DNA of 64,000 nucleotides from Porticoccus sp. W117. GTDB lineage: Bacteria; Pseudomonadota; Gammaproteobacteria; Pseudomonadales; Porticoccaceae. A program made the position numbers and the translations under genes. The DNA is taken from contig NZ_JATAAF010000001.1 in NCBI RefSeq assembly GCF_030341905.1, positions 310,001 through 374,000 of the forward strand. Direction: 5' to 3'. Below are positions 47,181 to 55,629 of this stretch, one piece after another (position 1 is the first letter of the stretch; every line of letters starts with the position of its first letter). Below the pieces are notes generated by a model, which worked only from the letters and a program-made list of their open reading frames with translations, searched no databases and was not told where the DNA came from.

Positions 47181-48026
47181 ATGAATTTGCTGCCATTACT
47201 GAAAAGCCCAAACCTTCACCTGAGCAAGTCGGAACGCAAAGTGTGCGAGGCGGTACTGGCGGCCCCGGAAGATGCGATACACACTCCGATTGCCGTTATC
47301 GCCAAACAAGCCGGTGTCAGCGAGCCTACCGTCAACCGCTTTTGCCGTAGCATGGGCTGTAAGGGCTACCCGGACTTCAAAGTAAAACTGGCCAAAGAGC
47401 TGTCCAACGGACAGCCTTTAATGACACGGGACGTCACCCCCTCAGACAGTCTGAGCACCCTGGCGGAAAAAATCTTTGAATCCACCCGCGCAACACTGCA
47501 CACGACGCAATCTTCACTGGATATCCCATCTCTGGAAATGGCGGTAAACGCCCTGGCTCAGGCCAAATGCATTGTGTTTTTTGGGCTTGGCGCCTCCGGC
47601 TCGGTAGCCATGGACGCACAACACAAGTTCTTTCGCTTCAACACCCCGGTCATCGCCCACACCGACATCCTCAATCAACGCATGAGCTGCTCCGCCATGG
47701 GGCAACAGGATACAGCGGTATTTATCTCATACACCGGGCGCACCAAGGCAATCATCGAAAATGCCGAAGTCGCTAAAGAAACCGGTGCCACAGTGCTCGG
47801 TATCACCGACGCACGCTCCCCACTGGCCAAGCAGTGCGATATCGTACTCCCGGTAGACACCCCGGAAGACACCGACCTCTACACACCCATGACGTCACGC
47901 ATCAACCACCTGGTTCTGATCGATGTACTGGCCACCGCAGTGGCGGTAAAACGAGGCCCGCAGTTCTCCAACCACCTGAAAAAAATCAAAGACTCACTTC
48001 TGGCCACACGAAAACACAAAAGATAA
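47181..48026 (+). CDS. hexR: HexR-type RpiR-family transcriptional regulator
   Basis: A 281-residue regulator. The N-terminal HTH_6 domain (about 1-80) has LSKSERKVCEAVLAAPEDAI and AKQAGVSEPTVNRFCRSMGC. The C-terminal SIS domain (about 125-260) has CIVFFGLGASGSVAMDAQHK and VFISYTGRTKAIIENAEVAK, which bind phosphosugars such as KDPG. HexR represses zwf, edd, eda and gap in Pseudomonas and Shewanella when sugars are scarce. I chose the ATG at 47181 (MNLLPLLKSPNLHLSKS); the frame is open upstream, but that part runs through the operator-bearing region and is unlike the family. A second HexR-like site follows the gene, upstream of gap. Confidence 0.95.
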   Translation: MNLLPLLKSPNLHLSKSERKVCEAVLAAPEDAIHTPIAVIAKQAGVSEPTVNRFCRSMGCKGYPDFKVKLAKELSNGQPLMTRDVTPSDSLSTLAEKIFESTRATLHTTQSSLDIPSLEMAVNALAQAKCIVFFGLGASGSVAMDAQHKFFRFNTPVIAHTDILNQRMSCSAMGQQDTAVFISYTGRTKAIIENAEVAKETGATVLGITDARSPLAKQCDIVLPVDTPEDTDLYTPMTSRINHLVLIDVLATAVAVKRGPQFSNHLKKIKDSLLATRKHKR

Positions 48027-48086
48027 CTCGCAAAAATCTAAATAACTTTCAATTTTCAACAAATAATCAAAAATTAACGTTGATTT

Positions 48087-48101
48087 TGTAATTTAATTAC
48101 T
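48087..48101. promoter_or_regulatory. HexR-like operator upstream of gap
   Basis: TGTAATTTAATTACT matches the HexR consensus at 13 of 15 bases, with perfect GTAATT/AATTAC arms. It lies 43 bases upstream of the gap start, between hexR and gap, the right place to block the gap promoter. Confidence 0.72.
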
Positions 48102-48143
48102 AAATACTGCGCGCATGTCAATTTTGCTTGCAGGTGTCTTGTC

Positions 48144-49145
48144 ATGATCAGGGTAGCAATTAATGGTTTTGGCCGTATCGGACGCAATGTCCTTAGAGCC
48201 TGTTACGAAGGCGGCTACAACGACCGCATACAGATTGTCGCCATCAACGATCTGGGCTCCCCGGAAATCAATGCACACCTGTTGCGCCACGACACGGTGC
48301 ACGGCCACTTTGGCCGCACGGTCGCGGTAACCGAACACGGGCTGCTTATCGACGGCGACACCATTCAGGTATTTGCAGAACGCAACCCTGAAGAACTGCC
48401 CTGGGAAAGCCTGGAAATTGATTTGGTGATGGAGTGCACCGGCCTCTTTACCAAACGCCCGGATGCCAGCAAGCACCTGGCGGCTGGCGCCAAACGCGTA
48501 CTGGTTTCCGCCCCCGGCACTGATATGGACGCCACCGTGGTACACGGCGTCAACCACCAGATTCTTTCCGCAGAGCATCGGGTTATCTCCAACGCTTCCT
48601 GCACCACCAACTGCCTGGCACCCATTGCCAAGGCGTTGCACAGCGCGGTGGGTATTGAATCCGGCCTGGCCAATACGGTGCACGCTTACACCAATGACCA
48701 GGTATTGAATGACATTTACCACACGGATTTGCGTCGTGCCCGCTCTGCCACCCAATCGATGATTCCATCAAAAACCGGTGCCGCTGCCGCCATTGGCGAT
48801 GTTATTCCAGAGCTGCGCGGAAAACTGGATGGCCTGTCGGTACGGGTGCCAGTGATCAACACCTCTTTGCTGGATTTGACGTTCAAGGCGAGCAGAAGCA
48901 CGTCGGTGGAAGAAATCAATCACGCGGTTGAAGAAGCCGCCCACGGAGAAATGGGATCTGTGCTGGCGGTTAATGACCTGCCACTGGTATCCACAGATTT
49001 TAACCACAATCCGGCATCGTCTATTTTTGACAAGACCCAAACCAAAGTGATTGGCGATCAGGTGAAAATTCTCGCCTGGTACGACAACGAGTGGGGCTTC
49101 TCCAACCGCATGCTCGACAACGCACTGGTTATCGGCGACCTTTAA
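48144..49145 (+). CDS. gap: Glyceraldehyde-3-phosphate dehydrogenase (type I)
   Basis: A 333-residue enzyme that converts glyceraldehyde-3-phosphate and phosphate to 1,3-bisphosphoglycerate. It has the NAD-binding [18 protein letters not shown], the catalytic Cys motif [15 protein letters not shown], and AYTNDQ and [12 protein letters not shown] near the end. The Asp in [10 protein letters not shown] fits NAD preference. It is most like the Pseudomonas Gap linked to the Entner-Doudoroff pathway. It has its own HexR-like operator, and a terminator separates it from pgi. Confidence 0.96.
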   Translation: MIRVAINGFGRIGRNVLRACYEGGYNDRIQIVAINDLGSPEINAHLLRHDTVHGHFGRTVAVTEHGLLIDGDTIQVFAERNPEELPWESLEIDLVMECTGLFTKRPDASKHLAAGAKRVLVSAPGTDMDATVVHGVNHQILSAEHRVISNASCTTNCLAPIAKALHSAVGIESGLANTVHAYTNDQVLNDIYHTDLRRARSATQSMIPSKTGAAAAIGDVIPELRGKLDGLSVRVPVINTSLLDLTFKASRSTSVEEINHAVEEAAHGEMGSVLAVNDLPLVSTDFNHNPASSIFDKTQTKVIGDQVKILAWYDNEWGFSNRMLDNALVIGDL

Positions 49146-49174
49146 CGACTTAAGATATCGAATTTTCGTTTTCC

Positions 49175-49246
49175 GGACTTATGCCTAGCTGTAACAGGAA
49201 ACCTACCCCTCGACAGGTGGTTTTGGCATAAGTCCTTTTTTATTTT
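49175..49246 (+). terminator. Terminator between gap and pgi
   Basis: Outer arms GGACTTATGCC and GGCATAAGTCC enclose a smaller hairpin and are followed by TTTTTTATTTT. A strong intrinsic terminator for gap transcripts. Confidence 0.85.
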
Positions 49247-49263
49247 CTGCTACAGTGGCCGGC

Positions 49264-50859
49264 ATGACGAATACCAATACAGATTTCGATCCCTCCTCTA
49301 CCGAGCAGTGGAAGCTGTTGAAGGCACAAGCCAGCCGTGCTGGCGATCTGAGTATCGCCAACCTGCTGGAAAGTGATCCTGGCCGTGCCCAACAAATGAG
49401 CGTTGCCTGGCAAGGTTTGTTTTTCGACTATTCCAAAAGCCTGATCAACAGTAGCGTTCTAGGCACCCTGTTCAGCCTGGCGGAAGTATCCCCCCTGGCA
49501 AGCAGCATCAAAGCCATGGTCAGCGGTGAACCCATCAACCGTTCAGAGGGTCGCCCGGTACTGCATAGCGCACTGCGCAACCCGGCGAAGTTCGACTTTT
49601 CTGTAGACGGTGGCAATGTTGCCGAACTGGTGGACAAAGGCCAGGCCCAGATTAAAGACGTCAGCGACCGCATTCGCAGTGGCCAATGGCTTGGCAGCAG
49701 CGGAAAACAGATTACCGATGTGATCAATATCGGTATTGGCGGCTCGGATCTGGGGCCGAAAATGGCCTGTCGAGCCCTGCAGCAGTACGCTCATGCAGGT
49801 GTGCGCTGTCACTTTATCTCCAACGTCGATGGCGCCGAGATCAACACACTGCTGAAATGCCTCAATGCAGAAACCACCCTGGTGGTGATTGTCAGTAAAA
49901 CCTTCACCACCCAGGAAACCCTGCTCAATGCAAAAACCGCCCTCGCCTGGCTGAACCAGCAATTGGGCCTGGCAAACCCCGAGTCCAGCAGCCATGTTCT
50001 GGGCATTACCGCCAACCGTGACAACGCACTGAATTACGGCGTACCCGGAGACCAGATTATCGAGTTTGGCAACTGGGTAGGCGGCCGCTACTCCCTGTGG
50101 AGCGGTGTTGGCCTGTCGATTGCCATCAGCGTCGGCTACGATCGTTTTGTGGAATTGCTGGATGGCGCCAAGGCCATGGACGAGCACTTTTTTAACACGG
50201 ATTTCAGCGAGAACATGCCGGTCATACTGGCGTTGCTGAATATTTGGTACAACAATTTTCTCAATGCAACATCGACTGCGGTAATCCCCTACTGTGAGCG
50301 CCTGAACTTCCTGCCGCCTTATTTGCAACAACTGGAAATGGAAAGTAACGGCAAGTCCGTCACCCAGAATGGCGATGACATCTCCTATCGCACCGGCGGT
50401 GTTATCTGGGGGGAACCGGGCACTAACGGCCAGCACGCGTTTTTCCAGCTGCTCCATCAGGGCACCCAACTGATACCGGTGCAATTTATCGGCGCGGCCA
50501 AAGACACATTGAGCAGCGAAGAACACCACCGCATTCTGCTGCAAAACATGCTGGCCCAGGGAGCGGCTTTGATGAAGGGCCACAGCGAGGCAGACACCCC
50601 AGCACACGCTCGCTACCCCGGCAACCGCCCTTCCACCACGTTGCTAATGGACGAGCTCACACCTTTCAACCTGGGCGCCTTGATTGCTCTTTACGAGCAC
50701 AAAGTGTTTGCCGAAGGCGTTATCTGGGGCATCAACTCCTTTGACCAATGGGGCGTGGAACTGGGCAAGAAAATTGCCAGGCAGCTTGCTCAACAAGATG
50801 GTGACAGCAGCTGGGATGCGTCTACGGCACAACTGCTGAAACGAGTGACGGCCAGCTAG
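49264..50859 (+). CDS. pgi: Glucose-6-phosphate isomerase
   Basis: A 531-residue cytoplasmic enzyme that interconverts glucose-6-phosphate and fructose-6-phosphate. It has NIGIGGSDLGPKMACRAL, SKTFTTQETLLNAKTALAWL, NWVGGRYSLWSGVGLSIAIS and SFDQWGVELGKKIARQL, all family signatures. Next to zwf/edd/eda it allows fructose-6-phosphate to enter the Entner-Doudoroff route or to be recycled. I chose ATG 49264; a GTG three codons upstream is possible, and no strong ribosome-binding site favours either. It converges on the FGE-like gene with only 24 bases between. Confidence 0.96.
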   Translation: MTNTNTDFDPSSTEQWKLLKAQASRAGDLSIANLLESDPGRAQQMSVAWQGLFFDYSKSLINSSVLGTLFSLAEVSPLASSIKAMVSGEPINRSEGRPVLHSALRNPAKFDFSVDGGNVAELVDKGQAQIKDVSDRIRSGQWLGSSGKQITDVINIGIGGSDLGPKMACRALQQYAHAGVRCHFISNVDGAEINTLLKCLNAETTLVVIVSKTFTTQETLLNAKTALAWLNQQLGLANPESSSHVLGITANRDNALNYGVPGDQIIEFGNWVGGRYSLWSGVGLSIAISVGYDRFVELLDGAKAMDEHFFNTDFSENMPVILALLNIWYNNFLNATSTAVIPYCERLNFLPPYLQQLEMESNGKSVTQNGDDISYRTGGVIWGEPGTNGQHAFFQLLHQGTQLIPVQFIGAAKDTLSSEEHHRILLQNMLAQGAALMKGHSEADTPAHARYPGNRPSTTLLMDELTPFNLGALIALYEHKVFAEGVIWGINSFDQWGVELGKKIARQLAQQDGDSSWDASTAQLLKRVTAS

Positions 50860-50883
50860 CCTTTAATATCACCCTGATGCTGT

Positions 50884-52047
50884 TTATTGCTTCATCCTGA
50901 TGCAACGAAACCCGGTATGTCCAAGGCCGGTATAGGCATCTGATCCGGCACTGTGGGCCGGGCGGAAAGCGGCGCAATAAACGTCGCTGCACAGGTAGGA
51001 ACCTCCACGCTGGGTTCGATACCCTGACTCCGCCGGGTAACCCGGAGCCAGATCGTCTACCCACTCCCAAACATTGCCCGCCATGTCGTAAATACCAAAC
51101 CCATTGGCCGGGAAACTGCCTACCGGCGCTGTGCTCACAAAACCATCGGCCTTATTGTTGGCCTGTGGAAACTCTCCCTGCCAGATATTCGCCTGGTATT
51201 CGCGGCCACTTTCACCGCCTTTGCCAAGCTGCGCTTCCCCCCAGACAAACTCCTTGCCCACCAGGCCACCGCGAGCGGCAATTTCCCATTGATGAGTATT
51301 GGGCAACTGCTTGCCCGCCCACTCAGCATAGGCCTTGGCGTCGTACCAGGACACATTAACCACCGGGTGGTCCATCATGTCAGCAATATCACTGCCCGGC
51401 CCTTTGGGGTACTTCCAACTGGCACCGGGCACATAAGACCACCACTGCAAAAACTGATTGAAAGTATCCAGCTCAACTGCGTGATCGGGGGGTGTAAATA
51501 CCACGGCTCCGGGTTTGAATGTGGCTCTTACCTCGGCAAGCTGCTGGGCACTCAAGCCGGGGAAGTCTGCCGGATCGAAAGGCTTTTCCGCAGTGGTGAC
51601 ATAACCGGTAGCATCCACAAACTGTTTGAATTCCGCGTTAGTCACCTCGTGAGCGTCAATCCAGAAGGCTTCTGTTTCATAGGTATACACGGGCGGGCGA
51701 TTAAAGCCCCGACGGGCCAAAGGGCTCATGGTGCTGTGGGTAACGGTATCGCTCAGGGTATAAGTGCCAGCAGGGATCAATACCATCCCTTCCGGTGTAC
51801 CACCATCTGCCTTTGGCTGTGAATCAGCCACCTGTTTTACCTGTTGCATTGCTTGTTGTCGGGGAGACAGCTTGCCCAGATCACCGCAGGAGGTGCATAC
51901 CACCGGCTGCGACGCAGCCTGATCAGAATATGGGGCAGAGACTCCAGCTCCCGACCCACCTTCTCTTTCGCAACCAACCAGCAACAAAGCAACAGCCAAC
52001 CCGGAAAGTTTGGGGAGTAAAAACTTTTCTTGTTTTGTGCTCTTCAT
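50884..52047 (-). CDS. Formylglycine-generating-enzyme-like lipoprotein (SUMF1 domain)
   Basis: About 387 residues. A lipoprotein signal (KLSGLAVALLLVGCERE, lipobox LVGC) is followed by a Gly/Ser-rich linker and the FGE/SUMF1 domain (about 95-385). That domain starts with EGMVLIPAGTYTLSDT and has the AFWIDAHEVTNAEFKQFVDA, HPVVNVSWYDAKAYAEWAGK and YDMAGNVWEWVDD motifs. RGGSYLCSDVYCAAFRP keeps both active-site cysteines of formylglycine-generating enzymes in Cys-x4-Cys spacing. The downstream substrate-binding segment differs from true FGEs. No sulfatase gene lies in the window. I chose ATG 52047, which gives a normal signal; a longer frame starts at 52083. It could activate sulfatases or be a distinct periplasmic oxidase; uncertain. 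Confidence 0.85.
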   Translation of the reverse strand: MKSTKQEKFLLPKLSGLAVALLLVGCEREGGSGAGVSAPYSDQAASQPVVCTSCGDLGKLSPRQQAMQQVKQVADSQPKADGGTPEGMVLIPAGTYTLSDTVTHSTMSPLARRGFNRPPVYTYETEAFWIDAHEVTNAEFKQFVDATGYVTTAEKPFDPADFPGLSAQQLAEVRATFKPGAVVFTPPDHAVELDTFNQFLQWWSYVPGASWKYPKGPGSDIADMMDHPVVNVSWYDAKAYAEWAGKQLPNTHQWEIAARGGLVGKEFVWGEAQLGKGGESGREYQANIWQGEFPQANNKADGFVSTAPVGSFPANGFGIYDMAGNVWEWVDDLAPGYPAESGYRTQRGGSYLCSDVYCAAFRPAHSAGSDAYTGLGHTGFRCIRMKQ

Positions 52048-52125
52048 TACTGAGCCCTCGAATACAACCACAGGCGACGTCATACCAGCTGCAAAGCATG
52101 GTAACAGATACTAAGTCGCTCCAGA

Positions 52126-52464
52126 CTACAGCGCATCCACCCCGGTTTCCCCGGTACGAATACGAACCACTTCCTGCAGGTCAGATACAAAGATTTTGCC
52201 GTCACCAATTTTTCCGGTAGCCGCAGATTTGATGATCGCTTCCACCACCACATCCACCTGATCACCGGAAACCGCGATATCCAGGCGAACCTTGGGCAGA
52301 AAATCCACCACGTACTCGGCTCCACGGTACAGCTCTGTGTGCCCTTTCTGGCGTCCAAAACCCTTTACCTCTGTTGCGGTGATACCTTGTACGCCCACTT
52401 CCGCCAGGGCTTCGCGCACATCATCCATTTTGAATGGCTTGATAATTGCCGATACTAATTTCAT
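52126..52464 (-). CDS. glnK: Nitrogen regulatory P-II protein
   Basis: A 112-residue trimeric signalling protein that reads 2-oxoglutarate and [26 protein letters not shown] is the classical start. The T-loop is [20 protein letters not shown], with Tyr51 as the uridylylation site, and [20 protein letters not shown] is the B-loop region. I chose ATG 52464, one codon inside the open frame, to give the standard start. It is downstream of amtB here (the order in many bacteria is glnK-amtB), 41 bases away. GlnK binds AmtB to shut ammonium entry when nitrogen is plentiful. Confidence 0.96.
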   Translation of the reverse strand: MKLVSAIIKPFKMDDVREALAEVGVQGITATEVKGFGRQKGHTELYRGAEYVVDFLPKVRLDIAVSGDQVDVVVEAIIKSAATGKIGDGKIFVSDLQEVVRIRTGETGVDAL

Positions 52465-52504
52465 CACTTTATCCTCTTTACACTTGTCTCGTTAAACGAG
52501 TCCA

Positions 52505-53770
52505 TTAACGGTTAGTGAATTCCGGGTATGCCTCCAGACCACACTCAGCCAGATCGGCACCGTCGTATTCTTCATCTTCGGAGATGCGAATACCCATAGT
52601 CACTTTCAGCAACAACCAAACCACAGCACTGGCACCAAAGGTCCACAAAGCGATGGTTGCCGCACCAGCGAGCTGGCCGCCAATGGTGGCACCGTCATTG
52701 GTGACAGGAACCAGCAACAGCCCCAACAAGCCAACCACACCGTGTACGGAAATAGCACCCACCGGATCATCGATTTTCAGCTTGTCCAGCATCACAATGC
52801 TGTGCACCACCAATACACCACCCAGCGCACCAAACAGAGTGGCCTGCAAAGGAGTCGGGGTAGAAGGCTCTGCGGTAATGGCCACCAGGCCCGCCAGCGC
52901 ACCGTTCAGACACATGGTGAGATCTGCTTTTTTGAAAATCAGCTTGCTTACCAACAGAGCAGCCACCAAACCACCGGCCGCCGCCGCATTGGTATTGGTA
53001 AACACCATGGCCACCGAATGAGCACTGGAAATATCACCCAGTTTCAGCACTGAACCGCCATTAAAACCAAACCAGCCCATCCACAGGATAAAGGTACCCA
53101 GGGTTGCCATCGGCAGGTTGGCACCGGGAATGGCGACAACACTGCCATCTTTGCGGTACTTGCCCTTACGAGGGCCAAGCAATAACACACCAGCCAACGC
53201 AGCCGCGGCACCAGCCATATGCACAATGCCGGAGCCGGCAAAATCACTGAAACCAAGGTCACCCAGGTTAAACAGGCCAAAGACGTCTTTGCCGCCCCAG
53301 GTCCAACCACCTTCCAGCGGGTAGATAACGCCAGTCATGACCACCGCGAACAACAGGAACGCCCACAGTTTCATACGCTCGGCCACCGCACCGGAGACAA
53401 TGGACATAGCGGTAGCCACGAACACCACCTGAAAGAAAAAGTCTGAGGCACCGGAATAGACGGAATCACCGCCAAAACCGTTTTCTGCAGAAGCCGCCAG
53501 TTGCTCAGCCGCGTAGTTTTCACCACCGCCGATACCGGACAGGAACCAGCCACCGTCGTACATAAACTGGTAGCCGCACACCAGGTACATGGTGCAGGCC
53601 ACCGCAAACAGGGCGACGTTTTTGGTGAGAATTTCGGTGGTATTTTTGGCACGCACCAAGCCGGATTCCAGCATGGCAAAGCCCGCCGCCATCCACATTA
53701 CCAGCGCGCCACACACCAGGAAGTAAAAGGTGTCCATGGCGAACTGAAGTTCAAAAATTTGATTTTCCAC
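52505..53770 (-). CDS. amtB: Ammonium transporter AmtB
   Basis: A 421-residue inner-membrane channel with 11 predicted helices that conducts ammonium into the cell. Signatures include CGALVMWMAAGFAMLESGLV, DFAGSGIVHMAGAAAALAGV (first pore His region), LGTFILWMGWFGFNGGSVL and VGAISVHGVVGLLGLLLVP. The C-terminal tail is cytoplasmic and should contact GlnK. GTG start with GGGAG eight bases upstream. It lies between the TorF-like porin gene (60 bases upstream) and glnK, under the probable NtrC/sigma-54 control upstream of the porin. Confidence 0.95.
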   Translation of the reverse strand: MENQIFELQFAMDTFYFLVCGALVMWMAAGFAMLESGLVRAKNTTEILTKNVALFAVACTMYLVCGYQFMYDGGWFLSGIGGGENYAAEQLAASAENGFGGDSVYSGASDFFFQVVFVATAMSIVSGAVAERMKLWAFLLFAVVMTGVIYPLEGGWTWGGKDVFGLFNLGDLGFSDFAGSGIVHMAGAAAALAGVLLLGPRKGKYRKDGSVVAIPGANLPMATLGTFILWMGWFGFNGGSVLKLGDISSAHSVAMVFTNTNAAAAGGLVAALLVSKLIFKKADLTMCLNGALAGLVAITAEPSTPTPLQATLFGALGGVLVVHSIVMLDKLKIDDPVGAISVHGVVGLLGLLLVPVTNDGATIGGQLAGAATIALWTFGASAVVWLLLKVTMGIRISEDEEYDGADLAECGLEAYPEFTNR

Positions 53771-53830
53771 AATGGTTCTCCCAAGCGCTTTTCAGGAAAA
53801 TGATTACCCGTTAGTTACATGGACTTGTAA

Positions 53831-54520
53831 TTACAGAGACTTGCTGATGGCGAACACCAGACGGTCATCCGCCAGCTCATTACCGGAACCAATATCAGTG
53901 CCGTAGTACCCCAAGCTGAAGTCGGCGCCACCAAAGTTCTTGGTAACGACTGCAGACCAGTCGATGTAGCTGTCGTCGCCAGTGCCATCAAAAGTGATGT
54001 CCATATCGTCGGCACTGTTGAAGCCCAGGTGCAGGTCGAGGGCGTACTCTTGAGGCAGGGAAATGGAGTACCCGGAAGACAGATAAACAAAGCTCTCACC
54101 GCCTTCACCCAGGTATTCGTCGGAATACACCAACCCAAGACTCAAATTAGACAGGCTTACCGAAAAGGTCAGCTCCTGATAGTCCAGCGCACTCTCACCG
54201 GTGTAGCTGTAATAGATGTAGCCAATGTCGTAATCCACTGACTCAGAAAAAGACCCGGCATAACCGCCGTAAAAGTCCACTTCCGCCTGGGCGGAAGAAC
54301 CAAAGTCCACAGTGGACGCCCAGGCACCGGCGTAAAAGCCGCTATCAGCGCTGTAATCAAAACCGCCCTGAATGGCACCGTGCTCACCGGTTTGGGACTG
54401 GCCGCGAAATATGTAATCGGTAGTGAGGCTGACATTGGCAGAAATAACATCTTCCGCCTGAGCCATACTGGCAGGCAGAATCAAAGCAGCGAGAAGGGAT
54501 TTAAAAGTAACGTTGCGCAC
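53831..54520 (-). CDS. TorF-family putative outer-membrane porin
   Basis: A 229-residue beta-barrel candidate. A signal peptide (FKSLLAALILPASMAQA) is cleaved before EDVISANVSLTTDYIFRGQS, the conserved start of the TorF (gcw_chp, TIGR02001) family. The rest alternates short strands and ends with DRLVFAISKSL, close to a C-terminal aromatic or hydrophobic pattern for outer-membrane insertion. Function of the family is not known in detail. Its placement upstream of amtB and glnK, with a sigma-54-like promoter and two NtrC-like sites before it, suggests that it brings ammonium or another nitrogen compound across the outer membrane. Confidence 0.85.
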   Translation of the reverse strand: MRNVTFKSLLAALILPASMAQAEDVISANVSLTTDYIFRGQSQTGEHGAIQGGFDYSADSGFYAGAWASTVDFGSSAQAEVDFYGGYAGSFSESVDYDIGYIYYSYTGESALDYQELTFSVSLSNLSLGLVYSDEYLGEGGESFVYLSSGYSISLPQEYALDLHLGFNSADDMDITFDGTGDDSYIDWSAVVTKNFGGADFSLGYYGTDIGSGNELADDRLVFAISKSL

Positions 54521-54568
54521 GGTTGTGTACTCCTTTTAGAGGGTTAGTTAAATTTCTAACCTTCTATT

Positions 54569-54584
54569 ACACATACCGTGCCAA
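54569..54584 (-). promoter_or_regulatory. Sigma-54-like promoter of the TorF-amtB-glnK unit
   Basis: On the minus strand TTGGCACGGTATGTGT matches the sigma-54 pattern TTGGCAC-N5-TTGC, with the -24 GG exact and the -12 GC read as GT. It lies about 50 bases upstream of the porin start. Two NtrC-like sites are 70-120 bases further upstream. Confidence 0.7.
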
Positions 54585-54646
54585 TTTTTATTTTTATTTA
54601 TTTTTCAAACAGTTAAGAAGAATCAAAGCATTCACGATAAAATTTA

Positions 54647-54702
54647 TGCACAAATGTAGTGCATAAATATCATTTAAACCATAGTTGCACAAATATAGTG
54701 CA
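54647..54702. promoter_or_regulatory. Two NtrC-like enhancer sites
   Basis: TGCACAAATGTAGTGCA (54647-54663) and TGCACAAATATAGTGCA (54686-54702) are 17-base dyads that match the NtrC pattern TGCAC-N7-GTGCA exactly in the arms. Their centres are 39 bases apart. They sit about 80 and 120 bases upstream of the sigma-54-like promoter, the usual enhancer position, and predict induction under nitrogen limitation. Confidence 0.8.
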
Positions 54703-54746
54703 ACTCAAAAAAAATAGGATACTTTCAGGGCAGCTACTTAGCCCCC

Positions 54747-55568
54747 CTAAACCCGCCCGCCGTCGATAATGAGTGATTGTCCGGTAATCATGGCTGATGC
54801 ATTGGCAGCAAGAAAGAGCGCCGATTGGGCAACATCTTCACATGAAATGGTGCTTTTCAGCGATTGCTGATCCAGGCATTCCTGCAAAGCCTCAGGCGTT
54901 ACCCACAGCTTTTTTTGGCGCTCGGTCATCACCCACCCTGGAATCAAGCAATTCACCCGAATATTGTCCGGGCCTAGCTCCCGCGCTAGTGCCTTGGTCA
55001 AACCAATAATGCCTGCCTTTGAAGCAACATAAGCCGGGTAGCCAGACAAGCCGAGAATGGCAGAATTTGAGCCCAAGTTGATAATGGAGCCACCCCCAAC
55101 TTTGCGCATACCATCTACAGCATATTGAGCTGTGAAATAATGTGGTCGAAGGTTGGTATTCATAGCATCATCCCACTGCTCTGGTGTATAGCTGCTCACA
55201 TCGTGACGCGTGTCTCTGGCAGCGTTATTAACAAGCACCCTGATGGGAGCAATATCTTCCTGAAAGCTCCTCATGATGTTACCCAGGTTGTAAATATCGC
55301 GAATATCACATGGGTAATAGTGAGGGCGATTGCCGGTCTGCTGCTCTACATCCTCACAAAGCTGATTAGCCGGCTCTTGAGTCAGCGACACAAAACCCAC
55401 CTTAGCCCCCTGAACAGCAAAGGCTGCAACCATAGCGGCGCCAATTCCCGACCCACCACCAGTAATAAAGACCCCCACTTCGGAAAGATCTTTGTATTTC
55501 GGGAAAAAATCATTTGTCGCGTTATCCAGTGTTCCTTTGGCATCACTTATAAAATCTGGCGAACTCAT
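54747..55568 (-). CDS. SDR-family oxidoreductase, likely D-galactose 1-dehydrogenase
   Basis: A 273-residue short-chain dehydrogenase. The NAD(P)-binding motif is FITGGGSGIGAAMVAAFAVQ, NNAARD is the structural motif, and the catalytic Ser and Tyr-x3-Lys are in NLGSNSAILGLSGYPAYVAS and the following K. GQSLIIDGGRV ends it. The genes around it encode the rest of the De Ley-Doudoroff galactose pathway, so it probably oxidises D-galactose to galactono-lactone. Substrate choice cannot be read from the sequence, so this is inference. I chose ATG 55568; TTG 55574 with GAGG five bases upstream is also plausible. It follows dgoD on the minus strand by about 60 bases. Confidence 0.82.
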   Translation of the reverse strand: MSSPDFISDAKGTLDNATNDFFPKYKDLSEVGVFITGGGSGIGAAMVAAFAVQGAKVGFVSLTQEPANQLCEDVEQQTGNRPHYYPCDIRDIYNLGNIMRSFQEDIAPIRVLVNNAARDTRHDVSSYTPEQWDDAMNTNLRPHYFTAQYAVDGMRKVGGGSIINLGSNSAILGLSGYPAYVASKAGIIGLTKALARELGPDNIRVNCLIPGWVMTERQKKLWVTPEALQECLDQQSLKSTISCEDVAQSALFLAANASAMITGQSLIIDGGRV

Positions 55569-55629
55569 TTCCAATCTTGCCTCTGCTATTGATCTGGCTC
55601 ACTTTTTAGTGGCGATTAATATTTATCTG

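Noticed and set aside
49543-50607. 354-codon open frame antisense to pgi
   Set aside because: Same reason: antisense shadow of a complete pgi gene.
53771-53830. Second sigma-54 promoter directly before amtB
   Set aside because: No GG-N10-GC spacing with flanking matches was found in this short gap; the upstream promoter is enough to explain amtB.
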